Shown: positions 22,563 through 35,499 of the stretch, in pieces
Position numbering within the stretch: position 1 is the first letter of the stretch
Layout: every line of letters starts with the position of its first letter
DNA from: Euphorbia lathyris
Taxonomy: Eukaryota > Streptophyta > Magnoliopsida > Malpighiales > Euphorbiaceae
DNA: 64,000 bases
Direction of reading: 5' to 3'
Assembly (NCBI RefSeq): GCF_963576675.1
Contig: NC_088913.1
Location: 26,739,001-26,803,000, forward strand
Made by a program: the position numbers and the translations under genes
Notes under the pieces: generated by a model
What the model was told of the DNA's origin: nothing
The model's database searches: none
The model's input: only the letters and a program-made list of their open reading frames with translations

Positions 22563-25245
22563 ATAGCATGCTTTATATATAGGTTTATTTGTGACTTTTG
22601 GATTTCCTTCGCTTAGTGTTTTTTTATCTTCTTGTAACTCATACTTTCTTTTATTACTTTAATTAATTGGCTAATAATTGACAATAAATAATGTGTTAAT
22701 CTAGTACTTACGATATAGAGATAATAAAAGTTCATTAACTCATTTATTTATTTATTTTAAATAAAAAAACTCATTTATTCTTTTTGCTCCTACGATGCCA
22801 ACTAAGCCAAAAAGGGTCTAAAACACATCTTGTAAATTCTCTTCCGTAATTATATATAGACAATTCTTTAAGAAAATGCTATTAATACCGTTTATCAATG
22901 AAAATTTCACCTAAATAAATCTGAATCTCTTAATGAAATCAGAACAAAATTATAAAAAATAAATTATATGGTTAAGAACCAAACTAATACATAAATAAAA
23001 AAATGTCTCTAAAACTCTCCTCATCAATTTCTCTCTGACTCCAATATTATATATAAAACCTATACTATATATATAATTACAGAAGTAGAGAATATTTGCA
23101 AGAAGAGTTTTAGAGCCTTTTTGGCTTAGTTGGCATCGTAGGAGCAAAGAGAATAAATGAGTTCTAATTATCTGTATATAATTAGTACTATATTAATCCA
23201 TCACTAAAAATGAGAAAGAAACTTAGAATAGTAATCATGATAAAACATGAATTGAGAACAAACTAACTATTACATATAAAAAAAATCGAATAATTACCTC
23301 GGGAAACATAACGATTTCCTGTAATTTTTTACTCTTTTGCTTTTCCCGATTTCAGTTGTCCATGCCTCTTTTATTTTCATAAGGTTTTTTCAATTGAAGA
23401 TATCAAGAAAATGCTATTAATACAGTTTATCAATGAAAATCACACCTAAATAAATCTGAATCTCCTAATGAAATCAGAACAAAATTAAAAAAAAAATATC
23501 ATATGATTAAGAACAAAACTAATACATAAATAAAAAAAATAAAGGTTGATGATGACTTTGATTTTCGGTGGCCAATGAATATAATGATAGAATGCTACCT
23601 GTCATGCTTTATATATAGGTTTTTTTGTGACTTTTGGATTTCTTTCGTTTTGTGCTTTTTCATCTTCTTGTAACTCGTTCCTTTATTTGATTACTTAATT
23701 GATGGACTATTAATTGAAAATAAATAATGTGTGTATTAATATAGTACTAATTATATAGAGATAATTAGAACTCATTAACTCATTTATTCTCTTTGCTCAT
23801 ACGATGCCTACTAAGGCAAAAAGCCTCTAAAACTCTTTGAATATAATGATAGAATATTACCTTGAGAAACATAACGATTTCCTGTAATTTTTTACTCGTT
23901 TGCTTTTTCCGTTTTCAGTTGTCCATGCCTCCTTTATTTTCCATCAGATTTCTTCAATTGGAGATATCAAAGTCTAAATTCTGATAATTCTTGAAGAAAA
24001 TGCTATTAATACAATTTATCAACGAAAATCAAAATATAGATATAGATATAGAATCCATCACTAAAAATGAGAAAGAAACTTAGAATAGTAATCATGACAA
24101 AACATGAACCGAGAACAAACTAACGATTACATATAAAAGAAAATCGAATAATTACCTTGGAAAACATAACAATTTCATGTAATTTTTTACTCTTTTGTTT
24201 TTTTCGATTTTAGTTGTCCATGTCTCTTTTATTTCCATCAGATTTCTTCAATTGCAGATATCAAAATCTAATTTTCTGACAATTCTTGAAGAAAGTGCTA
24301 TTAATACAATTTATTAATGGAAATCGTTCCTAAATAAATCTGAATCTCTTACTGAAATCAGAACAAAATTAAAAAAAAAAAATTATATGATTAAGAACAA
24401 AACTAATACATAATAAAAAGATAAAGGTCGATGATGACTTTAATTTTTGGTGGCCAATGAATATAATGATAGAATATTACATTGAGAAACATAACGATTT
24501 TCCTGTAATTTTTTACTCTTTTGCTTTTCCCGATTTCAGTTGTCCATGCCTCTTTTATTTCCATCAGATTTCTTCAATTGAAGATATCAAAATCTAAATT
24601 CTGACAATTCTTGAATAAAATGCTATTAATACAGTTTATCAATGGAAATCGCTCCTAAATAAATCTGAATCTCTTAATGAAATCAGAACAAAATTATATA
24701 AAAAAAAAAATTATATGATTAAGAACAAAACTAATACATAATAAAAAATAAAGGTCGGTGATGACTTTGATTTTCAGTAGCCAATGAATATAATGATAGA
24801 ATATTACCTTGGGAAACGTAACGATTTCCTATAATTTTTTACTCTTTTGCTTTTCCCGATTTCAGCTGTCCATGCCTCTTTTATTTCCATCAGATTTCTT
24901 CAATTGGAGATATCAAAATCTAAATCCTGACAATTATTGAAGAAAATGCTATTAATACAGTTTATCGATGGAAATCGCTCCTAAATAAATCTGAATCTCT
25001 TAATGAAATCAGAACAAAATTATAAAAAAAAAATTATATGATTAAGAACAAAACTAATACGTAATAAAAAAATAAAGGTCGGTGATGACTTTGATTTTCG
25101 GTGGCCAATGAATATAATGATAGAATGCTATCTGTCATGCTTTATATATAGGTTTATTTGTGACTTTTGGATTTCCTTCTCTTTGTGTTTTTTCATCTTC
25201 TTGTGAACTTTTGCAAGGGTCCTTCATTTCCGTTCTTGTATAATA
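22563..25245. repeat. Family A array and tail modules, with one inverted module
   Basis: The sequence resumes exactly where the LTR element interrupted it (AGCATGCTTTATATATAGG). Family A units follow with markers near 23312, 24170, 24500 and 24830. At about 23060-23200 the tail module is present in reverse orientation (AAGAGTTTTAGAGCC, then GGCATCGTAGGAGCAAAGAG), facing a forward copy at about 22740-22830. There is no coding sequence. Confidence 0.75.
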
Positions 25246-26165
25246 GGCTTAATACATACCCAACCCCTTAAAGTTGTCCATTTTATTCATTTAACCCCCT
25301 CAACTTAAGGGACATCCTTTTAACCCCATAAACTCCAAAAAACGCTACTTTTAACCCCATATTTTAGACTGCCGAGATATAATGTTGTCCGTGTGTATCA
25401 CGCACGTGACACGTGTGTATCCCGAATTACCCAGCCCCCTAAAGTTGTCCATTTTGTTCTTATATTGTCTATGCATTATCTTGTGTAATAGCTACCTTTG
25501 TTGTATGCATTATATTGTGTAATGACTACCTTTTTTTAATATGATGAAATAAACTTGATTTGCTCTTTTCTTTCCTACTTTCTTCTTTTGAAAATCCTTA
25601 ATATTGAAAAATTGCTATAAATATCATTTATTCATCACTTCTCTTCCACTGTATTCTATACTTCATGTCAAATCAGATTTTAACTCTTCCTTTGTATTGC
25701 CTTCCACTGTATCTATATACACTGTGGTCATAATTCATACAAAGTTAAAGCATTTTTTACAATTCCAACGTGGATTGAGACCAAAAAAAGCACCAATTAA
25801 AAATTAGAAAGACACCAATTAAATCTTCTTTATCTCCAATACCCGTACTTGAGTTGGAACTAGGATTTTTTTGGAGTTTAGGGGGTTAAAGGGTTGTCTC
25901 GTGAGGTGAGGGGGTTAAATGAACAAAATGGACAACTTTAGGGGGCTGTATGCATTTTTTTTCCCGTTGGAGGCAAGAAGAAAATCCTCCCACGCGCCTC
26001 CTGTGTTTGAGACACAAACGTTGACTAGGTCAATGCCATGTCGGACGATATGGGGTTAAAAGTAGCGTTTTTTTGGACTTTAGGGGGTTAAAAGGATGTC
26101 CCTTAAGTTGAGGGGGTTAAATGAATAAAATGGACAACTTTAGGGGGTTGGGTATATATTAAGCC
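25246..26165. mobile_element. MITE with about 115-bp inverted repeats
   Basis: The left end GGCTTAATACATACCCAACC and the inverted right end GGCTTAATATATACCCAACC match for about 115 bp, through AAAGTTGTCCATTTTATTCA and AACGCTACTTTTAACCCC. A second, inner pair of similar ends (AGCCCCCTAAAGTTGTCC near 25433 and its inverse near 25940) suggests a related copy nested inside. The flanks join to the uninterrupted family sequence TATAATATATTTTT without a clear 9-bp duplication, so the superfamily is unsure. There is no transposase. Confidence 0.75.
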
Positions 26166-26427
26166 TATTTTTTATATATAATCTTGCAATTTTAAAATAT
26201 TTACTACACTTTGTAGCAATATTTTTTCAATCAAATTCTAGCTCTTCTAAAAAAAAATTCACTTGCTTTCTAAATCCTTTGATAAATCCATAAATTTGAA
26301 ATAAGTATATCTTTCTTTTTAAATTTTATTTAGTTTACATAGTAGTTTGGAGGTTTAAATATTGTGTTAATTATTACAACGAAAAATTATATATGTTATA
26401 AGTTTTTTTAGTTATATTGATTTTAAT
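26166..26427. repeat. Module continuing from before the MITE
   Basis: This is the sequence also seen at 2110-2365 and 5490-5735 (ATTTTAAAATATTTACTACA, TGTGTTAATTATTACAACGA). It leads to the target site TTAAT of the next element. Confidence 0.6.
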
Positions 26428-28868
26428 TGTCACACCCGACCCTAAATCGGAATCGGGTATGAATGGAAAATAGGATAACGAACGCCTATCGGTCTGAAAC
26501 ACGAATCTATTTTCTAATAGATAAAAATTTATTCGGACTACCTAAAGTTTTATTAATTATTTGGCTTGGACTTAATAATTCTATCAAGCTTCCTACGTAT
26601 CCCGAACGTCTTTAATCTTTAAATCGGGAATCAAAGCCACGTAGTTCTACCTATTTTAGGTAGTTCTCTTAATTAGGTAGTTCTCTTAACTTATGAACTC
26701 ATTTTAACTTATTGACATGTGGATTGATTCGCTAACAACTTAATTGTATATTTTACTTTATTACTATATAATTTAATATATATAAATCACTTTATCAAAA
26801 CGAATCAAATCGAATAACGTTTTATCAAGACGAATCAAATCGAACAACGTTTTATCAAAACTAATCAAATCGAACAACGTTTTATCAAAACGAATCAAAT
26901 CGAATAAACCGCTTTAACAAACCAACTCATAATCAAATAAATCGCTTACAAACCAACTCGTAATCAAATAAATCACTTTAATAAATCAACTCGTAATCAA
27001 ACAAATGTAAAACATTATAATTCAAATCATCAAACATTATCAAAACGTAATACTTGTGTGTCCATCCTCGAATTCCACCCGTGTAGCTTATCATAACATC
27101 AATCATATCAATAATCGAGATATCTCATTCATATCTCGCCTTGCCTAACGTTAGGACTACCAGCCGTGCACTCTGGCCATACCGCCCTTAGGTATGGTCT
27201 TACAAATACAACTCCTACCCCGGGCAATCCTAGATGGACAAAACCATTTTTCTATCTTTTGAAATATCACAACATAAAAATCATATTTGATTTCAATCCA
27301 AATCTCATAAATAATAACAATAACCGTAATAGCTTTCTCAATCCAAAAGCAAATCGCATAAAATAGTCAAATTCATTTTCCAACCCAATATTCAAAATAC
27401 CACGATAATAAATAATTATTCAAATAATCAAAATACAGAGTATTCAATTATTTCAAATAAACGAAATCCAAAGTATATAAACAATTTAATTAAAGTATTC
27501 AAAATAACTCAAATATTATATAAATAATTTTAAACTAAACACTTTTATGCAACTCAACCCGGTATAATTATTTTAGACCGACGTAGTTAGTTTGGACTGA
27601 TTATACCTCTAAACTCGTGACACTGCTAAGAGTTCATTAATACTGAATTTCACGTTATTAAATCTAAAGGACAACTAGTCTAAAATTTATATTTTTTTAT
27701 TAGTAATTGATAGACGCTAACTCATTAATCGTAAATTTATTAAAATTTGACGAAACTATCGAAACTAGACTTACTCAAATCATATTTATAATCTTGTAAA
27801 AATAATTAGATATAAAATACAGTTACCGAAATATCGTCGTCGGTTGCCGAAAATTCATCCGTGTGATCCGTTGGCATCTACTGATTCACACCGCCGTCAG
27901 AAATTTCAATGATGGTTGTTTCGTACCCTATTTCTCTTATAGACGTACGTCCACACGAAACCCTTTACTTTAACTCGGGATCATTATTATTTTGTTTTCT
28001 TCCCAATTGAAAATTCAAAACAAAATAAAATCTTCATTATTTTTGAAACCCAAACAATAACATGGTTTATATGAAAAAGCACTCAAACCATGTTTTATTC
28101 TTTTTCTTTTTATCAAAAACCCCTTTCAAAGAAAATAGCTTCATTCTTTTTGTACTAAAAACATCCGCCCCCCTTCTCCTCCTATTTCAAAAAAAAAAAA
28201 AAAACAAAAGATGTATATATAAATGTGAAATGCTTTGTTATGATTAGTCTAATGACACCTATCATTTGAATTTGACACCTCATCTTAGGAAAAGCCATCA
28301 ATTGCCACATGTATTAATTGAAGTTCATCAAATGACACATGGATTCATTATTTTAACATTTTTGGACATAATGTTATTTCTTTTATTTTATTTGTTTAAA
28401 TTACCAACACAAATTAAAATCATTAAAGATTATTAATTTATAAGACAACTAATATTATTATTATTTTTTTAAAATAACAATAAATGCATGACACATTTTC
28501 TTTCATATATGACACATGTTTTTGCATGAAATTCATGTATGCCACATGTTGTAATCAAACTTTTATATAAATGACACATACTTTTTTTTACACAAGGATC
28601 TAAGTATATCCATTAAATATCATTTATTTAGCTATTATTTATAATAAAAGAATTTGAAATTTAATTCTAATTTTCGTATATATGATTTGAAGATTGATAA
28701 AATATCAATTTTGATCCTTTTAATTTATAACCTTTTATAAAACTTACTCAAAACTTTTACTTTATACCTAAAAATATTAAATTAGACCCAATAGTATATT
28801 TAAATACGTAATTAATTAATACTCTAAAATTTATATCGAAATTTTTTAGATACGGACGTGACATTAAT
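26423..28868 (-). mobile_element. Solo LTR, 2436 bp, TSD TTAAT
   Basis: The segment 26428-28863 begins TGTCACACCCGACCC and ends GGACGTGACA, flanked by TTAAT at 26423-26427 and 28864-28868. The undisturbed site (GATTTTAATGCTATTTATT) is seen in family B at about 2365, confirming the boundaries. Its ends are the inverse of the 19473 element, so it is called on the minus strand. Around 26795-26900 it has four short tandem units (CGAATCAAATCGAA.AACGTT). No coding frame is supported. Confidence 0.9.
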
Positions 28869-29270
28869 GCTATTTATTAAAGTTAAATGAATGTAATTTG
28901 AATGGATCCTTACATATTTTTTATCGTTATATAATTTGTTTTCGTTGAGATATTTTGTAAATTAACTTATTATATCTATTAAATATAAATATATTTTTTT
29001 TCAGTTATATTGATTTTAATACTATTTATTAAAATTAAATGAATAGAATTTGAATGGATCCTTACATATATGTTGTCATCATATAATTTTTTTCGGTTTG
29101 ATATTTTGTAAGTTATTTTATTATATCTATTAAATATATATTAGATTAGATATAATATTTATAATTTTCTTTTGTTACTATTTTGATAACTAATCAAAAA
29201 GGCCTCTAAAATCTCCTCATCAATTTCTCTCTACTTCTACTGTTATATATAAAATGTAGATATAGAATCC
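28869..29270. repeat. Tandem repeat family B, two units
   Basis: It continues the B unit interrupted by the solo LTR. A second unit starts near 29010 and the tail module follows (AAGGCCTCTAAAATCTCC). Confidence 0.65.
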
Positions 29271-30503
29271 ATCACTAAAAATGAGAAAGAAACTTAGAAT
29301 AGTAATCATAACAAAACATGAATTGAGAATAAAATAACTATTATATATAAAAAAAATTGAATAATTACATTGGGAAACATAACGATTTCCTGTAATTTTT
29401 TAATCTTTTGCTTTTCCCGATTTCAGTTGTACATGTCTCTTTTATTTCCATCAGATTTCTTCAATTGGAGATATCAAAGTCTAAATTCTGACAATTCTTG
29501 AAGAAAATGCTATTAATACAATTTATCAATGGAAATCGCTCATAAATAAATCTGAATCTCTTAATGAAATCAGAACAAAATTATATGATTAAGAACAAAA
29601 CTAATACATAATAAAAAATAAAGGTCGATGATGACTTTGATTTTCGATGACCAATAAATATAATGATAGAATATTACCTTGGGAAACATAACGATTTTCC
29701 GTAATTTTTTACTCATTTGCTTTTCTCGATTACAGTTGTCCATGCCTCTTTTATTTCCATCAAATTTCTTCAATTGGAGATATTAAAGTCTAAATTCTGA
29801 CAATTCTTGAAGAAAATGTTGTTAATACAGTTTATCAATGAAAATCGCTCCTAAATAAATCTGAATCTCTTAATGAAATCAGAACAAAAATATAAAAAAA
29901 ATTATATGATTAAGAACAAAAATAATACATAATAAAAAAACAAAGGTCGATGATGACTTGAATTTTCGGTGGCCAATAAATATAGTGATAGAATATTACC
30001 TTGGAAAACGTAACGATTTCCTGTAATTTTTTACTTTTTTGCTTTTCCCGATTTCAGTTGTCCATGCCTTTTTTATTTCCATTAGAATTCTTCAATTTGA
30101 GATATCAAAGTCTAAATTCTGACAATTCTTGAAGAAAATGCTATTAATACAGTTTATCAATGGAAATCGCTCCTAAATAAATCTGAATCTCTTAATGAAA
30201 TTAGAACAAAATAAAAAAAAATATATGATTAAGAACAAAACTAATACATAATAAAAAATAAAGGTCGATGATGACTTTGATTTTTGGTGGCCAATGAATA
30301 TAATGATAGAATGCTATCTATCATGTTTTATATATAGGTTTATTTGTGACTTTTGGATTTCCTTTATGTTTTTTCATCTTCATGCAAATCTTACTTTATT
30401 TGATTACTTAAATGATGGATTATTAATTGAAAATAAATAATGTATTAATATAGTTCCCACTAACTCATTTATTATCTTGTCAACTAAGCTAAAAAGCCTC
30501 TAA
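29271..30503. repeat. Family A array
   Basis: Four A units (marker GAGATATCAAAG or its variants near 29467, 29777, 30100) are followed by the tail module with TTATATATAGGTTTATTTGTGA. It is non-coding; the short minus-strand frame at 29570-29773 is not conserved between units. Confidence 0.8.
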
Positions 30504-33500
30504 AACTCTTCTTGCAAATTCTCTCTGTTTCTGTAATTATATATAGAATGATGGACTATTAATTGAAAATAAATAATGTATTAATAAAGTATTATGCTAT
30601 CTATCATGCTTTATATATAGGTTTATTTGTGACTTTTGGATTTTCTTTATGTTTTTTCATCTTCATGTAACTCTTACTTTATTTGATTACTTAATTGATA
30701 GATTATTAATTGAAAATATATTATGTATTAATATAGTTCCCATTAACTCATTTATTCTCTTGTCAACTAAGCTAAAAAGCCTCTAAAACTCAATTTTTTA
30801 CTTTTTTGCTTTTCCCGATTTCAGTTATTCATGCCTCTTTTATTTCCATTAGAATTCTTCAATTGGAGATATCAAAGTCTAAATTCTGACAATTCTTGAA
30901 GAAAATGCTATTAATACAGTTTATCAATGGAAATCGCTCCTAAATAAATCTGAATCTCTTAATGAAATTAGAACAAAATTAAAAAAATATATATATGATT
31001 AAGAACAAAACTAATACATAATAAAAAATAAAGGTCGATGATGACTTTGATTTGCGGTGGCCAATGAATATAATGATAGAATGCTATCTATCATGTTTTA
31101 TATATAGGTTTATTTGTGACTTTTGGATTTCCTTTATGTTTTTTCATCTTCATGCAACTCTTACTTTATTTGATTACTTAATTGATGGACTATTAATTGA
31201 AAATAAATAATGTATTAATATAGTATTATGCTATCTATCATGCTTTATATATAGGTTTATTTGTGACTTTTGGATTTTCTTTATGTTTTTTCATCTTCCT
31301 GTAACTCTTACTTTATTTGATTACTTAATTGATGGATTATTAATTGAAAATAAATAATGTATTAATACAGTTCCCATTAACTCATTTATTCTCTTGTCAA
31401 CTAAGCTAAAAAGCCTCTAAAACTCTTCTTGCAAATTCTCTCTGTTTCTGTAATTATATATAGAATGATGGACTATTAATTGAAAATAAATAATGTATTA
31501 ATATAGTATTATGCTATCTATCATGCTTTATATATAGGTTTATTTGTGACTTTTGGATTTTCTGTATGTTTTTTCATTTTCATGTAACTCTTACTTTATT
31601 TGATTACTTAATTGATGGATTATTAATTGAAAATAAATAATGTATTAATATAGTTCCCATTAACTCATTTATTCTCTTGTCAACTAAGCTAAAAAGCCTC
31701 TAAAACGCAATTTTTTACTTTTTTGCTTTCCCGATTTTAATTGTCCATGCCTCTTTTATTTCCATTAGAATTTTTCAATTGGAGATATCAAAGTCTAAAT
31801 TCTGACAATTCTTGAAGAAAATGCTATTAATACAGTTTATCAATGGAAATGGCTCCTAAATAAATCTGAATCTCTTAATGAAATTAGAACAAAATTATAA
31901 AAAAAATATATGATTAAGAACAAAACTAATACATAATAAAAAATAAAGGTTGATGATGACTTTGATTTTCGGTGGCCAATGAATATAATGATAGAATGTT
32001 ATCTATGATGTTTTATATATAGGTTTATTTGTGACTTTTGGATTTCCTTTATGTTTTTTCATCTTCATGCAACTCTTACTTTATTTGATTACTTAATTGA
32101 AGGACTATTAATTGAAAATAAATAATTTATTAATATAGTATTATGCTATCTATCATGCTTTATATATAGGTTTATTTGTGACTTTTGGATTTTCTTTATG
32201 TTTTTTCATCTTCCTGTAACTCTTACTTTATTTGATTACTTAATTGATGGATTATTAATTGAAAATAAATAATGTATTAATACAGTTCCCATTAACTCAT
32301 TTATTCTCTTGTCAACTAAGCTAAAAAGCCTCTAAAACTCTTCTTGCAAATTCTCTCTGTTTCTGTAATTATATATAGAATGATGGACTATTAATTGAAA
32401 ATAAATAATGTATTAATATAGTATTATGCTATCTATCATGCTTTATATATAGGTTTATTTGTGACTTTTGGATTTTCTGTATGTTTTTTCATTTTCATGT
32501 AACTCTTACTTTATTTGATTACTTAATTGATGGATTATTAATTGAAAATAAATAATGTATTAATATAGTTCCCATTAACTCATTTATTCTCTTGTCAACT
32601 AAGCTAAAAAGCCTCTAAAACGCAATTTTTTACTTTTTTGCTTTCCCGATTTTAATTGTCCATGCCTCTTTTATTTCCATTAGAATTTTTCAATTGGAGA
32701 TATCAAAGTCTAAATTCTGACAATTCTTGAAGAAAATGCTATTAATACAGTTTATCAATGGAAATGGCTCCTAAATAAATCTGAATCTCTTAATGAAATT
32801 AGAACAAAATTATAAAAAAAATATATGATTAAGAACAAAACTAATACATAATAAAAAATAAAGGTTGATGATGACTTTGATTTTCGGTGGCCAATGAATA
32901 TAATGATAGAATGTTATCTATGATGTTTTATATATAGGTTTATTTGTGACTTTTGGATTTCCTTTATGTTTTTTCATCTTCATGCAACTCTTACTTTATT
33001 TGATTACTTAATTGAAGGACTATTAATTGAAAATAAATAATTTATTAATATAGTATTATGCTATCTATCATGCTTTATATATAGGTTTATTTTTGACTTT
33101 TGGATTTTCTTTATGTTTTTTCATCTTCCTGTAACTCTTACTTTATTTGATTACTTAATTGATGGATTATTAATTGAAAATAAATAATGTATTAATATAG
33201 TTCCCATTAACTCATTTATTCTCTTTTCAACTAAGCTAAAAAGCCTCTAAAACTCAATTTTTTACTTTTTTGCTTTTCCCGATTTCAGTTGTCCATGCCT
33301 CTTTTATTTCCATTAGAATTCTTCAATTGGAGATATCAAAGTCTAAATTCTGACAATTCTTGAAGAAAATGCTATTAATACAGTTTATCAATGGAAATCG
33401 CTCCTAAATAAATCTGAATCTCTTAATGAAATTAGAACAAAATTAAAAAAAAAATATATGATTAAGAACAAAACTAATACATAATAAAAAATAAAGGTCG

Positions 33501-33602
33501 ATGATGGCTTTGATTTGCGGTGGCCAATGAATATAATGATAGAATGCTATCTATCATGTTTTATATATAGGTTTATTTATGACTTTTGGATTTCCTTTAT
33601 GT
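30504..33602. repeat. Higher-order tandem repeat, about 916-bp unit, three copies plus a partial
   Basis: AACTCTTCTTGCAAATTCTC occurs at 30504, 31421 and 32337, spacings of 917 and 916 bp. Each unit contains one family A repeat and three tail modules. Copies two and three share private variants (GGAAATGGCTCC, AAAACGCAATTTTTTAC, TTTTCTGTATG) and look almost identical, so that duplication is very recent. The array stops abruptly at about 33602, inside a tail module, where copia sequence begins. Confidence 0.88.
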
Positions 33603-34112
33603 AATACAAGGCAGTGGCAAATGCCACAGCAGAACTCCTGTGGTTCAAATCTCTTCTCTCGGATCTTGGAGTTCCCTTACCCACCCCGGTTCAGCTATGG
33701 TGTGATAATGTTGGAGCAATTTATCTCACCTCAAATCCAGTGTTCCATGCCCGTACGAAGCACATTGAGCTAGATTATCCGCTAGCTCCGGCTCGCTTCA
33801 CAATGCTACGCTCTCGCCTCTTTGTTCGTGCCCGCCATCGGCTTGAGGGGGGGTGTTAGAGATAATGTTCCTATTATCTCTGTAAATAGATTCTTATCTA
33901 GTTAGAGTTTCAATTTGTCTATAACCCTAGCTAGGTAGAGTTCCAATACGATTATACTTGTGTATTGTATTCCTATACAAACTACTATTGGCTCACTATA
34001 AATACAAGGCCTCTGAGCCATAATCACCAAGGTGATTCAAACCATTAATTGTGTTATTACTTATCTCTCTCTATCTCCATAATCCTCTCTATATCAAACT
34101 ATTCATTCAACA
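33603..34112 (+). mobile_element. 5'-truncated Ty1/copia element: RNase H end plus 3' LTR
   Basis: The end of a copia pol gene joins the tandem array directly, then a purine-rich tract (TTGAGGGGGGG) and an LTR from 33854 to 34112 that starts TGTTAGAGATAATG and ends TCATTCAACA. The LTR has a TATA-like TATAAATAC at about 33998. The 5' LTR and most of the element are gone, and no target duplication can be found. Confidence 0.82.
33614..33853 (+). pseudogene. Ty1/copia RNase H C-terminal fragment
   Basis: The frame from 33614 reads [18 protein letters not shown], then [14 protein letters not shown], then [15 protein letters not shown]. These are the conserved last motifs of copia RNase H (ATAEL.WL..LL..LG, WCDN..A, NPVFH.RTKHIE.D). 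The frame is then lost, where H(F/V)VRE would be expected. In a working element this domain degrades the RNA strand during reverse transcription. Confidence 0.88.
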
Positions 34113-34912
34113 TTTGTAATGTTGTTTATAAATGTTTTAATAACATAATACATATTATAGACTGTTTTTAATGTACAACTTGTATGTAAACTTAAATACT
34201 GATATTTTTGATAATTTTATAACTGTGTTAGTATCGTAATAGATATGTCAGACATGGATCCATTTGTTTTACCTACTGTTTGCTGTTTGCTGTTACGGTT
34301 TGTTGTTTGCTGTTACGGTTTGTTGTTGCTGTAACGGTTTGCTGTTGTAAAAAGCTGCTTTTTCAAAAAGCGCTTTTCCAAAAGGCAGAGATCATCTGCT
34401 TTTATAAAAGGCTGCTTTTCGGGTGTAAAAGGCAAACATGAGATCAATAACGAAACACATAATACTGCTTTTTAGATGTAAACGACAAATAAAAGGTCAC
34501 TAACCAAACACCTAGAACTCTCATTTTGAAGTGAAAAAGAAAAAATGAGTATGAAAGTGAGCAACCAAACACCCCCATAATCAATGTTTGAAAGATCCAT
34601 TGTGATAATTGCATAACGAGTCAAATAACAGTGGACCAAAATGTTTAAATCTTCTTTCAATTTGGTGAGATAAAGTTGATATTATTTAGAAACATTAGGT
34701 GTAAAACTGCACAATTTTATACGTTAAAAAATATATATGCACTTCTTTAAAAAGGAGTGAGACATATTTGGACCTTATCCATTTATCTTGGCAGTCAAGA
34801 TTAATTTCCATTCTAACATCATATATAATTAAATATTTATCATTCGAAATTTGAACTAATTGCAGATTTTAGTATTTTAGACGTTTTTTGTGTGATTAAC
34901 TTTATATATATC
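34113..34912. other. Intergenic, with a short tandem repeat and a possible MITE end
   Basis: Between 34268 and 34345 there are three to four copies of a roughly 20-bp unit (GTTTGCTGTTACGGTTTGTT). The sequence then has AAAAGC-rich inverted pieces (AAAAAGCTGCTTTTTCAAAAAGCGCTTTT). At about 34553-34578 it ends GTGAGCAACCAAACACCCCC, which resembles an inverted-repeat end of the GGGTGTTTGGT type. I could not find the partner end, and there is no gene. Confidence 0.4.
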
Positions 34913-35124
34913 GGGAGCAGAACCGTGTTGCAGATCACTTGGCGGCGGCAGGCCATGAGGGGGTGTTAGGTGTTTCTACCCTTACCGTTCCCCCTATCGC
35001 TCTTTCTCCTCTTCTTTTAGAGGATAGGATTGGGGTTAGCTTTCCTAGGCTAATCCCGGTGTAGTTGCTTGTTTTTCTTTGCTTTCCTTTCCTTTTCTAC
35101 CAAAAAAAAAACTTTATATATATC
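34898..35124 (+). mobile_element. 5'-truncated LINE tail with poly(A) and 15-bp TSD
   Basis: The insert 34913-35109 is flanked by AACTTTATATATATC at 34898-34912 and 35110-35124, a perfect 15-bp duplication. It encodes the end of an RNase H-like domain (NRVADHLAAAGHEGVLG, later LLLEDRIGVSFPRLIP and a stop), then a T-rich 3' UTR and a run of A. It is from a different LINE family than the one at 1474, which has almost no poly(A). Confidence 0.88.
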
Positions 35125-35499
35125 AATTATTAGCATTTTAACATTTTTTTTTATATAATCGTGTTAGTAACACACTAAATATTTTAAGCATAATTGATAT
35201 TTGAAAGGTTCATGTATAAATTACATAACAATCAAACTAACATTTTTAAATTTTTTTAGTAATGTGGAGCTAAATTGATCTTGATAATTTATTTCTATCA
35301 TTTTATAAGTTAGGATGAAATTTAGCTCTTATGTCTAAAATAAGTCTATTTGCTTTTATCTTGATTTATTAGGTTCATTTGAATTTGAATTTATATTTGG
35401 TATATTAAGATAAATTTTAAAATGATTTATGTAGAAAAAAAGTAGCTCTAACTTTTATCATGTCTATCTTGTTTTTGTTTTTGCCACGATAGTTTTCGT
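35125..35499. other. AT-rich intergenic sequence
   Basis: I see no gene, repeat or terminal structure here. Confidence 0.5.
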
